Part shown: positions 6,566-13,711 of the stretch, piece after piece
How the letters are laid out: the number at the start of each line of letters is the position of its first letter
Position numbering within the stretch: position 1 is the first letter of the stretch
Assembly: GCA_016283075.1 (NCBI GenBank)
Contig: JAEEMF010000073.1
Coordinates: 1 to 17,149, forward strand
Reading direction: 5' to 3'
Source: Bacilli bacterium
GTDB lineage: Bacteria; Bacillota_I; Bacilli_A; RF39; UBA660
Length of the DNA stretch: 17,149 nt
Made by a program: the position numbers and the translations under genes
Notes under the pieces: model-generated
Databases searched by the model: none
Seen by the model: only the letters and a program-made list of their open reading frames with translations
What the model was told of the DNA's origin: nothing

Positions 6566-7720
6566 TTATTTGAATGATAATATACCATACTTTTCGTTAA
6601 AATACAATACTATAACTTTAAGTGCTGCAATAAGTGGTGTAGCAATTATCATTCCAAATATTCCCCAGAAATGACCAAATATAAGTAATCCAATAATAAT
6701 TGTTACTGGATGTAACTTTGTTGTTTTACTAAGTATTACTGGTTGTAAGAAGTTACCTTCTAAGAACTGAATTACACATAGTACGATAACTGTTGCAATT
6801 CCTACTGGTACACCTTGTGCAAATCCTACAATTACAGCTGGAATAGCTCCAATATATGGACCTGCATAAGGAATAATATTAGTTATTCCGCAGAATAGTC
6901 CAAATAGTAGTGGTGCTTTAAGTCCTGCAAAATATAAACCTATTGAACTTATTATAAAGATAAATGTACAGTCTAAAATAGATCCTACTACAAAGCTTTT
7001 TAAAGCTCCATTTATATTACCAAGTAATTCTTTTGTATTAGTTTGTATTTTCTTAGGTAAGAATGTAATTAATGAATCACTACTATCAAAACTAATTAAG
7101 AAGAAGAATCCAATAATTAATCCTACTAATATAGTACCAACACCTGATAAGAATGATGTTAATGTATTTATAATAGTTGCAGGTAAATTAGAAGATATTT
7201 CTGTACCAAGTGCTTCTATTTTAGTAAACATTGTAGTTTTAATACTATCTACATTTACATAAGATAAATTACCAAGAGATGAGAACACTCCATTTATCTT
7301 CTTTTGTACTGAATCAACAACACTAGGAATAATTAAACTAAAATCATGTAACTGATTATATAGTGTTGGAAGCATTGTAGCAAGTATTAACCCTATAATT
7401 CCAAGGAATACTACATATACAATAAGTACTGCAAATACTCTTTTTATTTTCTTTCTTTCTAACCATTTAACAAGTGGATTAAATAACCAAGCAATAACTA
7501 TTCCTATAAATAAAGGAGTAATTATTTTAACAAGTGTTAATAAGAATTTAAATACACCTGCTTCCTTACATAATATTATAAGTCCATATATAGTTAAAAT
7601 AACTGCCATATATAAACCTATTCTAAGTAGTCTTTTAACTAAACTGATAATATTGTTAATGCCTTTAATATCTAATTTTTCTTTGGCATTTTTAATTTCT
7701 ACTTCAATTTCTTTATTCAT
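6566..7720 (-). CDS. AI-2E family membrane transporter
   Basis: Integral membrane protein of 384 residues in the AI-2E (YtvI/YueF/TqsA) family. Reported roles in the family include autoinducer-2 export and Na+(Li+)/H+ exchange, so the substrate here is unknown. Paired hydrophobic helices near the N-terminus (around residues 36-100) precede a central amphipathic domain. A second set of helices follows, containing the family signature GITNIIPYAGPYIGAIPA, then LHPVTIIIGLLIFGHFWGIFGMIIATPL at the C-terminus. Start: ATG at 7720, just after AGGTGATG. The reading frame remains open to 7789, but that extension runs through the promoter and ribosome binding site and is rejected. It is divergent from the DUF368 gene. 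Its last codons appear to hold the promoter of the downstream T-box operon. Confidence 0.9.
   Translation of the reverse strand: MNKEIEVEIKNAKEKLDIKGINNIISLVKRLLRIGLYMAVILTIYGLIILCKEAGVFKFLLTLVKIITPLFIGIVIAWLFNPLVKWLERKKIKRVFAVLIVYVVFLGIIGLILATMLPTLYNQLHDFSLIIPSVVDSVQKKINGVFSSLGNLSYVNVDSIKTTMFTKIEALGTEISSNLPATIINTLTSFLSGVGTILVGLIIGFFFLISFDSSDSLITFLPKKIQTNTKELLGNINGALKSFVVGSILDCTFIFIISSIGLYFAGLKAPLLFGLFCGITNIIPYAGPYIGAIPAVIVGFAQGVPVGIATVIVLCVIQFLEGNFLQPVILSKTTKLHPVTIIIGLLIFGHFWGIFGMIIATPLIAALKVIVLYFNEKYGILSFK
6579..6607 (-). promoter_or_regulatory. Promoter of the T-box operon, inside the end of the AI-2E gene
   Basis: On the minus strand TTGTAT (6602-6607) is followed after exactly 17 bases by TATATT (6579-6584), with a TG one base upstream of the -10. 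Start of transcription is predicted near 6572, about 10 bases before Stem I of the T-box. The whole promoter is coding sequence of the AI-2E transporter C-terminus, because no intergenic space exists between that stop codon and the T-box. Confidence 0.55.
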
Positions 7721-7736
7721 ATCATCACCTACTTTA

Positions 7737-7747
7737 ATTATAATATA
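7737..7747 (-). promoter_or_regulatory. Candidate -10 region of the AI-2E transporter gene
   Basis: The minus strand contains overlapping TATATT and TATAAT boxes about 17-27 bases before the AI-2E ATG. No convincing -35 hexamer is at the proper distance. This 100-base gap between the divergent AI-2E and DUF368 genes holds both promoters and nothing else that I can see. Confidence 0.35.
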
Positions 7748-7796
7748 AGAAATAATAATAATAAAGGTAAAAAGTAAAGTATTTGACATTTTTATA

Positions 7797-7805
7797 TGTT
7801 ATAAT
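7797..7805 (+). promoter_or_regulatory. Extended -10 promoter of the DUF368 gene
   Basis: The sequence TGTTATAAT is a perfect extended -10. A TTGACA at 7783-7788 is only 11 bases from it, too close to serve as its -35. Predicted transcription start near 7812 coincides with the GGTG ribosome binding site, so the mRNA would have a leader of only about 9 nt before the ATG at 7821. Confidence 0.5.
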
Positions 7806-7820
7806 GTTTATGGTGATAAA

Positions 7821-8693
7821 ATGATAAAGAATTTATTTTGTGGTATGCTTGTAGGTATAGCAAATATTATACCTGGTGTATCAGGTGGTACTATAATTGT
7901 TATACTTGGTTTATTTGATAAATTAATGGAATCTATATCCAATATATTTAAAATAAAAATTAGTTTTAAAGAAAGATTAGAAAACTTATGGTTTGTACTT
8001 CAAGTAGTTATTGGAGCTGGTATAGGACTAGTACTATTTGCTAAAGTACTTAACTATTTATTTAGTCATTTTGAACTTCAAACACTTGCTTTCTTTGCTG
8101 GATTAATACTTCTTAGTATTCCAATGCTTAAGAAAGAAGAACTAAATGGTAAAAAGACTAATTATTTATTCTTTATACTAGGAATTATTACTATTGCTTT
8201 AATAGCATATCTAGTTCCTGATTCTAAAGAAAGTACTATTACTTATAATGAATTAATTGCTAAAAACTTAAGTTTTGGTTACATAATTGTACTTGTACTA
8301 CTAGGATTTATATCAGGTGCTACTATGATATTCCCTGGTATATCTGGATCAATGATATTACTAGTTCTTGGATGGTATCACTTATTTAAATCTTATGTAG
8401 CATATGTAACATCATTTAATATCAAAATACTTATTCCACTTATGTTAATTGCTATTGGTGTAGGTCTTGGTATTATAGCAAGTGCTAAATTAACTAATTA
8501 TCTTTTAAAAAATCATAAAGTTAATACAATGAGTTTTATATTAGGATTAATACTTGCTAGTGCAGTTATTATATTCTTCCCTATTAAAACAGAGTTATAT
8601 ACTTTAGTAGGAATAATTACTTCTATAATTACATTTATTATAGGTGGATCACTTATATATTTACTTGATAAACTAAAAAATAAAAAGGCTTAA
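7821..8693 (+). CDS. popT: DUF368 family membrane protein (PopT-type undecaprenyl phosphate translocase)
   Basis: Polytopic membrane protein of 290 residues. DUF368 proteins (PopT) have been reported to return undecaprenyl phosphate across the cytoplasmic membrane for reuse in cell-wall synthesis, alongside DedA/UptA proteins. Two related re-entrant segments are visible: NIIPGVSGGTIIVILGLFDKL near the N-terminus (about 15-35) and MIFPGISGSMILLVLGWYHLF in the middle (about 169-189). This is the internal duplication typical of the family. The rest is hydrophobic helices with short lysine-bearing loops. The start ATG follows GGTGATAAA. It stands alone on the plus strand, divergent from the AI-2E transporter and convergent with the CrtO-like gene, with which it shares a terminator. 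The family is secure; the symbol is transferred from the family. Confidence 0.88.
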   Translation: MIKNLFCGMLVGIANIIPGVSGGTIIVILGLFDKLMESISNIFKIKISFKERLENLWFVLQVVIGAGIGLVLFAKVLNYLFSHFELQTLAFFAGLILLSIPMLKKEELNGKKTNYLFFILGIITIALIAYLVPDSKESTITYNELIAKNLSFGYIIVLVLLGFISGATMIFPGISGSMILLVLGWYHLFKSYVAYVTSFNIKILIPLMLIAIGVGLGIIASAKLTNYLLKNHKVNTMSFILGLILASAVIIFFPIKTELYTLVGIITSIITFIIGGSLIYLLDKLKNKKA

Positions 8694-8702
8694 GCCTTTT
8701 TT
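8682..8702. terminator. Bidirectional terminator between convergent genes
   Basis: A palindrome with an 8-bp stem, AAAAAGGC with GCCTTTTT, and a TTAA loop lies between the DUF368 gene (plus) and the CrtO-like gene (minus). It gives a T-run on both strands. It includes the TAA stop of the DUF368 gene and abuts the stop of the opposing gene, only 7 bases away. Confidence 0.85.
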
Positions 8703-9300
8703 ATTTTACTTGTAATTTTATAAATTGGAAATCTAAGAATGCATAATCATTATCATATTCTTTTTCTTTAAAGTTTTTTAAAAACTTACTCATCTTTTTT
8801 AAATCATCTAAACTTGATTTATTAATAATAGTATCAATATCTATTACTTTTTCATTATCTTTAGAAGTCATTACCGAGTATTCATGTTCTTTTATTTTAG
8901 AATCAGTTTCTAATATATCATTTTTTAATTCTTCTCTTCTTCTTTCATAACGCGGTTTTATAGTATTCATTACTCTCTTAAGTTTAATATAATTATATCT
9001 TTGGAGCATTACTAAATATAAATTTAAAATAGCACCTACTATATAAGCAGTACTTACTACTGGAAATAGTTTAGCTATACAAAGAAGAGCACCTAATACA
9101 TGAATAGCTGAATTAGCGAATATTCCCTTTTTATAGACATTCATATTTTCATAAGTAAGTTTCCCTATAAAATAATTACCTGGAGTCTCATTACCTTTCA
9201 TAGCATGAAGTATATATTTAGCATTTACTAAAACTATTTTTTGTACTACTTTTACTCCAAGGAGTTCATATATACGAAGTTCAATATTATTTTTTTTCAT
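8701..9300 (-). CDS. Two-TM membrane protein with a CrtO-like core
   Basis: Protein of 199 residues. The first ~110 residues resemble the CrtO-like (glycosyl-4,4'-diaponeurosporenoate acyltransferase) family: an N-terminal ELRIYELLGVKVVQK element, two hydrophobic helices at about 62-79 and 83-100, and the signature ILNLYLVMLQRYNYIKLKR that follows the second helix in that family. The His/Glu residues I associate with the family active region are not obvious, so activity is doubtful. Residues 105-199 form a highly charged, probably helical tail with no TM. No carotenoid genes are near, so a staphyloxanthin-type role is not supported and the name should stay general. The ATG follows AGGTGATATT. 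It is monocistronic between a bidirectional terminator and its own promoter. Confidence 0.65.
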   Translation of the reverse strand: MKKNNIELRIYELLGVKVVQKIVLVNAKYILHAMKGNETPGNYFIGKLTYENMNVYKKGIFANSAIHVLGALLCIAKLFPVVSTAYIVGAILNLYLVMLQRYNYIKLKRVMNTIKPRYERRREELKNDILETDSKIKEHEYSVMTSKDNEKVIDIDTIINKSSLDDLKKMSKFLKNFKEKEYDNDYAFLDFQFIKLQVK

Positions 9301-9318
9301 AATATCACCTTTTCGTAT

Positions 9319-9347
9319 ATGCTAACATAATAATAATTACTAAACAA
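9319..9347 (-). promoter_or_regulatory. Promoter of the CrtO-like gene
   Basis: On the minus strand TTGTTT (9342-9347) is separated by 17 bases from TAGCAT (9319-9324), with a TG one base before the -10. It lies directly downstream of the terminator of the SanA-like gene. Predicted start of transcription is about 12 bases before the ATG. Confidence 0.45.
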
Positions 9348-9348
9348 T

Positions 9349-9375
9349 AAAAAAATAGTACATAGTACTATTTTT
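9349..9375 (-). terminator. Intrinsic terminator of the SanA-like gene
   Basis: A 10-bp AT-rich stem (9351-9360 with 9366-9375) has a 5-nt loop and is followed on the minus strand by a T-tract. The stop codon of the SanA-like gene (9368-9370) lies in the stem. Confidence 0.7.
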
Positions 9376-10042
9376 CATTTGTATTATTACCGTCATCATA
9401 TATAGATACTTTTTCATCATTAATATCTACTTTTACTTTAAACATAGTTTTAAAGTAATCTTTATATCTAGCAAGTACTTCTCTTATATCTCTTTTAAAT
9501 TGTCCACTATAATCCATTGTACTTGCATCTGCACCATATGCATCTATACCAAGTTTTCTTGCTATATAGATAGCTCTATATAAATGATAATCTTGTGTTA
9601 CTACTATTACTTTTTTAGCATCAAATATCTCTTTTAAACGGTACATACTTTCATATGTATGAATACCATAATGATCTACTAAGATTTGTTCACTTGGTAC
9701 TCCCATATTAGTAGCATAGTTTTTCATAGCAATAACTTCATTATAATAATCAGATGAGTTATCCCCACTCATTATTATCTTTGAAGATACTCCTGTATTA
9801 TATAAATGAATACCTTTATCTAAACGGTCTTGAAGCATAGGACTAGGAGATCCATCTGGTCTAACACTTGCGCCTAATACAACTATAGCATCAAATGTAT
9901 CTGATACTTCTCCTTTATATATATATTGTTTTGAGAATCTTGTCATATGTAGATTTACACCTACTACTGATAAAGTAAGAAGAATAATTAGAGCAATTAT
10001 TGTTCCTAATATTATTTTTACTACTTTAAATATTTTACTCAT
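9368..10042 (-). CDS. SanA/ElyC/YdcF-like membrane protein (DUF218)
   Basis: Protein of 224 residues with one N-terminal transmembrane helix (about 10-30) and a DUF218 domain predicted outside the cell. Family motifs are visible in order: FDAIVVLGASVRPDG, SPMLQDRLDKGIHLYNTGVSSKIIMSGD, EVIAMKNYATNMGVP, ILVDHYGIHTYESMYRLKEIF and KVIVVTQDYHLYRAIYIARKLGI. In Gram-negative bacteria SanA and ElyC affect envelope integrity and peptidoglycan precursor use, but the biochemical activity of the family is unsettled. The ATG follows AGGAGGATAAAA. It is a single-gene unit between the frr terminator and its own terminator. The protein resembles SanA more than ElyC because it is short and has one TM. Confidence 0.87.
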   Translation of the reverse strand: MSKIFKVVKIILGTIIALIILLTLSVVGVNLHMTRFSKQYIYKGEVSDTFDAIVVLGASVRPDGSPSPMLQDRLDKGIHLYNTGVSSKIIMSGDNSSDYYNEVIAMKNYATNMGVPSEQILVDHYGIHTYESMYRLKEIFDAKKVIVVTQDYHLYRAIYIARKLGIDAYGADASTMDYSGQFKRDIREVLARYKDYFKTMFKVKVDINDEKVSIYDDGNNTNEK

Positions 10043-10064
10043 TTTTATCCTCCTAACAAATAAT

Positions 10065-10070
10065 ATTATA
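10065..10070 (-). promoter_or_regulatory. -10 box of the SanA-like gene
   Basis: The minus strand shows TATAAT directly preceded by GTG, about 22 bases before the ATG at 10042. The expected -35 position is in the frr terminator tail and reads TTCTTT, so any promoter here depends mainly on the -10 region. Confidence 0.45.
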
Positions 10071-10083
10071 CACTAAAGAGAAA

Positions 10084-10111
10084 AATAAAAGAAGTATTCT
10101 CATACTTCTTT
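10084..10111 (-). terminator. Intrinsic terminator of frr
   Basis: A 10-bp stem (10088-10097 with 10102-10111) has a 4-nt loop, followed on the minus strand by a T-rich run. It overlaps the frr stop codon (10110-10112). Confidence 0.75.
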
Positions 10112-10652
10112 ACACAGTCATTAGTTCTTTTTCTTTTTCTTTAAATTTATCATCTACAACTTTGTTGTATTTATTGATTAAATCTTGAACATCTGCTTCC
10201 ATACCTTTTTTCTCATCTTCAGTAGCTTCACTTTTTTTAATATCGTTCATTGCATCTTGTCTTGCATTACGTAGTGCTACTTTAGCATCTTCACAGATTT
10301 GCTTTGCTTGTTTTACATAGTCTCTTCTTGTTTCTTCTGTTAAAGCTGGAATATTTAAAATAATAGTTTCACCATTATTATTAGGTGTTAAACCAATATT
10401 TGCTTCAAATATTGCTTTTTCAATAGAACCAATAGTACTTCTATCAAATGGTTTAATCATAAGTTGTCTTGCTTCTGGAATTGAAATAGTTGCTAATTGT
10501 TTAAGTGGTGTATCTGCACCATAATAGTTAACCATTACACCATCTAATATAGCTGGATTTGCTCTTCCTGCTCTAATATTAGTAAGTCTTTTATCTAAAG
10601 ACTCCATAGCACTTTCCATATTCATTTCAGTTTCCATTAATATATCGTCCAT
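10110..10652 (-). CDS. frr: Ribosome recycling factor
   Basis: Works with EF-G to split the post-termination ribosome. The protein has 180 residues with the chosen ATG, matching the family norm of about 185. Diagnostic segments are LTNIRAGRANPAILDGVMVNYYG (near residues 23-45), LKQLATISIPEARQLMIKPFD, IEKAIFEANIGLTPNNNGETIILNIP, and the C-terminal helix with LTEETRRDYVKQAKQICEDAKVALRNARQD. Start: ATG at 10652, which is five bases after GAGGA and aligns with the usual N-terminus. The frame stays open to a TTG at 10673, rejected because it lies upstream of the ribosome binding site. It is not next to tsf or pyrH as is common elsewhere; here it follows dnaE and has its own promoter. Confidence 0.96.
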   Translation of the reverse strand: MDDILMETEMNMESAMESLDKRLTNIRAGRANPAILDGVMVNYYGADTPLKQLATISIPEARQLMIKPFDRSTIGSIEKAIFEANIGLTPNNNGETIILNIPALTEETRRDYVKQAKQICEDAKVALRNARQDAMNDIKKSEATEDEKKGMEADVQDLINKYNKVVDDKFKEKEKELMTV

Positions 10653-10674
10653 ATTATTCCTCATTTCTATCAAT

Positions 10675-10703
10675 ATAATATATTATATTTAGTATTTTTT
10701 CAA
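10675..10703 (-). promoter_or_regulatory. Promoter of frr
   Basis: On the minus strand TTGAAA (10698-10703) is separated by 17 bases from TATTAT (10675-10680). It occupies the 33-base gap after dnaE; predicted transcription start is near 10668, about 16 bases before the frr ATG. No real terminator follows dnaE, so frr may also be read from the dnaE promoter. Confidence 0.6.
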
Positions 10704-10706
10704 TAC

Positions 10707-13619
10707 TTAAGATAAATGTTTAATGGTATTAACAACTAGTTGATACTCATCAAATCTTTTCTCTACTTTAGCATTAATTCCTAAAACATCTCCTACTTTT
10801 ATATCAGTATATTTTTCATATGTTTTAGGAAATAATACTACATCTACTTTATTTACTTCATCACTACCAGTAATAAATAGCATCTTATCTCCTTTTTTAG
10901 TTGTAACTTCATTTACTCTATCTACAAGTAAAACTATATTAACATTCTTATCGAAATATTTGGATAGTTCACTTATAAAAGTTACTCCTTTTAAAGTTTT
11001 ATACTCTGTTACTGGATGATCTGTTAAATAGAATCCTAAAGAATCTATTTCATATTTAAGTAATTCATTTTTAGAATATTCTTCATATTCTTTTATTTCT
11101 GGTTTTAAATTAAATTCATCATCAAAACCACTACTAATTTCACTATAATTAATTAGTTCATCTAAATTATTAATAAGTGTTTTTCTGTTATATCCTAGTG
11201 GTGATAATGCGCCTGAATATATTAAAGTAGTAATAGTTTTTTGATTTAGAATTTTACCATAACATCTTTTAAAGAAATCATAGATATTTTCAAATTTACC
11301 ATTTTTTCTTTCTTCTACTATAAGTGAGCAAGTGTTATTACCTAGTCCTTTTATTAAGGATAAAGGAAGAACTATACTACTACCTTTTATAGTAAACTCT
11401 TTATCACTTTCATTGATATTAGGTACTAATAGTTTGATATCTTTACTCTTACATTCATAGATATATTCTTTTATTTTTTGATCACTACCTAAGAAGGTAT
11501 TCATAAGAGCTTTTAAATAATTAAGTGGATAATTAGCTTTTAAATATGCCATAAAGTACGATACTATAGTATACGCTACAGAATGGGATTTATTAAATCC
11601 GTAAGAAGCAAACTTAAGTATTAAGTTATATACTTTTATAGCTGTATCTTTAGAGTGACCATTACTAATGCAACCACTAATAAACTTATCTTTTTCTTTA
11701 ATAAGTATTTCTTCTTTTTTCTTGCTCATTGCTCTTCTTAGGATATCTGCTTCACCTAGTGAGTATCCAGCAAGAGTTCTTGCTATTTCCATTATTTGTT
11801 CCTGATAAATAATAATTCCATATGTACTAGAAAGAATCTTTTCAAGAGACTTATCTATATAAGTTATTTCTTCTTTGCCTTCTTTTCTTCTAATATATGA
11901 ATCTATATTATCCATAGGTCCTGGTCTAAACAACGCTATTGCTGCAAATAAATCATCTATACTAGTAGGTTTAAACTTCTTTAAGAAATTAATCATTCCT
12001 TCTGATTCAAACTGGAATATTCCTAGAGTACTACCATTTGTAAATACATCCATTGTTTTTTTATCATTTAAATCTATATTATCAAATGATAAATCAATAC
12101 CTATATCATCTACTATATTATGTATAATAGTTAAGTTTTTTATAGCAAGAAAATCTATTTTTAATAGACCAAGTTCTTCTAAATAATTCATAGAATAACT
12201 TGTAGTATAAAAATCACTATGTGATTTATCAAGAGGTATTATATTAGTTAAATCTTCATTACACATAATAATACCTGCTGCATGAATAGTAGTATGTCTT
12301 TTTAAACCTTCAAACTTTAAGGCTATATCATACATTTTTGAAAGTTCATTATCTAGTTTTATATAATCTCTTAATTTACTATTTTTAGTTATATTTTCTT
12401 TTAAAGATAATTTAGAATCTATATTCTTACAAATGTAATCTACTACACTTTGATCTATATCCATTGTTCTAGATACATCACGAATAACTTGTTTAGACTG
12501 AAGTGTACCAAAAGCTATTATAGGTACTACTTTCTTTTCTCCGTATTTATTCATACAGTATTTTATTAAGTCTTCTCTTTTATCGTCCTGAATGTCTATA
12601 TCTATATCTGGCATAGTTACTCTCTCAGGATTTAAGAATCTTTCAAATAATAAATCATATTTTAAAGGATCTACTGTAGTTATATTAAGTAGATATGATA
12701 CTAATGATCCAGCAGCACTTCCTCTACCTGGTCCTATATAAATATTATTTTCTTTAGCATATTTAATGATATCCCATACTAAAAGGAAATAATCATTAAA
12801 TCCCATTTTATTAATAATATCTAGTTCATGTTTTAATCTATCTTTATAAGTATTACTTACACTTGTTCCAAAGATTCTTTTTAAACCTTCTATACATAAT
12901 TTTTTTAAATAAGAAAAACTATCTAGATTATCAGGACACTTATATTTAGGAAGTAATCCTTCTTTATATTCTAAGGTAACATTACAGTCACTTACTATTT
13001 TATAAATATTATTAATATCTTCACTAAAATATTTTTTAATAGTATCTTCATCAATTATATAGTTATTTTTAGTAGATATCTTTACTCCTGAAGAGAGCAC
13101 TCCCTCTTTAATACCTACTAAGTATTCTAAGTATTTATAATCATTTTTATATAAATATAATGTTTCATTCATATATAGAAGATTATTACCTTTTAAAGAT
13201 TTTCTTTCTTCTATACTTTTATAAGATTTATATATATCTTTAAAGAAGGATAATTCTTTTTCTAAACTATTAGTATCACTAGTTAATATACATATTAAAT
13301 CTTCACTATATTTTTTAAGCTCTTCTAAAGTAATATCCCTTTCACTAGTTATAGTAGATATCTTACAAAGATTTTTATATCCATTATTATTTTTAGCATA
13401 TAGTACTACTTTACCATTATAATTTATTTCTAAACCAATAATAGGTTTAATATCACTAGATGTACATGCTTTATAAAACTCTACTACACCGTACATAGTA
13501 TTATCAGTAATAGTAAGTGCTTTTATATTTTTTTCTTTAGCATAGCTAATTAAGTCACTTATTTTAATCATACTCTCTAAAAGAGAATTATCTGTTTTTA
13601 TATAAAGTGGTGCAAACAT
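10707..13619 (-). CDS. dnaE: DNA polymerase III alpha subunit, DnaE type, short with degenerate PHP domain
   Basis: Replicative DNA polymerase subunit of 970 residues; Firmicutes DnaE proteins are commonly about 1040-1115. Domain order: PHP-like domain (1 to about 200), polymerase palm/thumb/fingers with IGPGRGSAAGSLVSYLL (295-311) and the catalytic PDIDIDIQDD (Asp338, Asp340), GIFQFES, FRPGPMDNI, YQEQIM and SYGFNKSHSVAYT, then a helix-hairpin-helix region (LIKGLGNNTCSLI) and a C-terminal OB-fold (about 890-965). The PHP metal residues are missing: the usual HLHxH reads LYIKT, TDH reads TDN, and no histidine occurs before residue 264. PHP exonuclease activity is therefore not expected. It is DnaE, not PolC: there is no inserted DEDD exonuclease. 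ATG start follows AGGAGG. The gene is intact, with no in-frame stop. Confidence 0.96.
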   Translation of the reverse strand: MFAPLYIKTDNSLLESMIKISDLISYAKEKNIKALTITDNTMYGVVEFYKACTSSDIKPIIGLEINYNGKVVLYAKNNNGYKNLCKISTITSERDITLEELKKYSEDLICILTSDTNSLEKELSFFKDIYKSYKSIEERKSLKGNNLLYMNETLYLYKNDYKYLEYLVGIKEGVLSSGVKISTKNNYIIDEDTIKKYFSEDINNIYKIVSDCNVTLEYKEGLLPKYKCPDNLDSFSYLKKLCIEGLKRIFGTSVSNTYKDRLKHELDIINKMGFNDYFLLVWDIIKYAKENNIYIGPGRGSAAGSLVSYLLNITTVDPLKYDLLFERFLNPERVTMPDIDIDIQDDKREDLIKYCMNKYGEKKVVPIIAFGTLQSKQVIRDVSRTMDIDQSVVDYICKNIDSKLSLKENITKNSKLRDYIKLDNELSKMYDIALKFEGLKRHTTIHAAGIIMCNEDLTNIIPLDKSHSDFYTTSYSMNYLEELGLLKIDFLAIKNLTIIHNIVDDIGIDLSFDNIDLNDKKTMDVFTNGSTLGIFQFESEGMINFLKKFKPTSIDDLFAAIALFRPGPMDNIDSYIRRKEGKEEITYIDKSLEKILSSTYGIIIYQEQIMEIARTLAGYSLGEADILRRAMSKKKEEILIKEKDKFISGCISNGHSKDTAIKVYNLILKFASYGFNKSHSVAYTIVSYFMAYLKANYPLNYLKALMNTFLGSDQKIKEYIYECKSKDIKLLVPNINESDKEFTIKGSSIVLPLSLIKGLGNNTCSLIVEERKNGKFENIYDFFKRCYGKILNQKTITTLIYSGALSPLGYNRKTLINNLDELINYSEISSGFDDEFNLKPEIKEYEEYSKNELLKYEIDSLGFYLTDHPVTEYKTLKGVTFISELSKYFDKNVNIVLLVDRVNEVTTKKGDKMLFITGSDEVNKVDVVLFPKTYEKYTDIKVGDVLGINAKVEKRFDEYQLVVNTIKHLS

Positions 13620-13642
13620 ACTATTACCTCCTATCTATTAAT

Positions 13643-13651
13643 ATTTTACCA
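13643..13651 (-). promoter_or_regulatory. Extended -10 of dnaE
   Basis: The minus strand reads TGGTAAAAT, an extended -10 (TGnTAAAAT). The matching -35 position does not resemble TTGACA. The start of transcription would be near 13636, about 17 bases before the dnaE ATG and just before AGGAGG. Confidence 0.4.
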
Positions 13652-13682
13652 TATTTTTACTGGATTTCCTTTTTTTATAAGT

Positions 13683-13711
13683 AAAAAAGATAGAATATAA
13701 TTCTATCTTTT
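13683..13711 (-). terminator. Intrinsic terminator of the fur-exporter operon
   Basis: A perfect 12-bp stem (13685-13696 with 13700-13711) has a 3-nt loop, and its 3' arm ends in a T-run on the minus strand. The exporter stop codon (13710-13712) lies in the stem. Confidence 0.75.

Noticed and set aside
7721..7789. N-terminal extension of the AI-2E transporter with a hydrophobic leader starting at 7789
   Set aside because: The extension runs through the ribosome binding site AGGTGATG and the -10 boxes; the ATG at 7720 is correctly spaced.
7783..7805. TTGACA followed by TGTTATAAT as a -35/-10 pair for the DUF368 gene
   Set aside because: The spacer is only 11 bases, far from the 16-18 needed. 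I kept the extended -10 alone as the candidate promoter.
10674..10710. Hairpin AGTATT-GAAAA-AATACT after dnaE as a terminator
   Set aside because: The stem is six A-T-rich pairs with no T-tract after it on the minus strand, and it overlaps the frr promoter.
11875..12186. Plus-strand open frames opposite dnaE, ileS, alaS, ireB and the 1112-2221 gene (for example 11875-12186 and 15645-16139)
   Set aside because: They lie antisense to clearly conserved genes, have no ribosome binding sites and read as antisense shadows of biased codon use.
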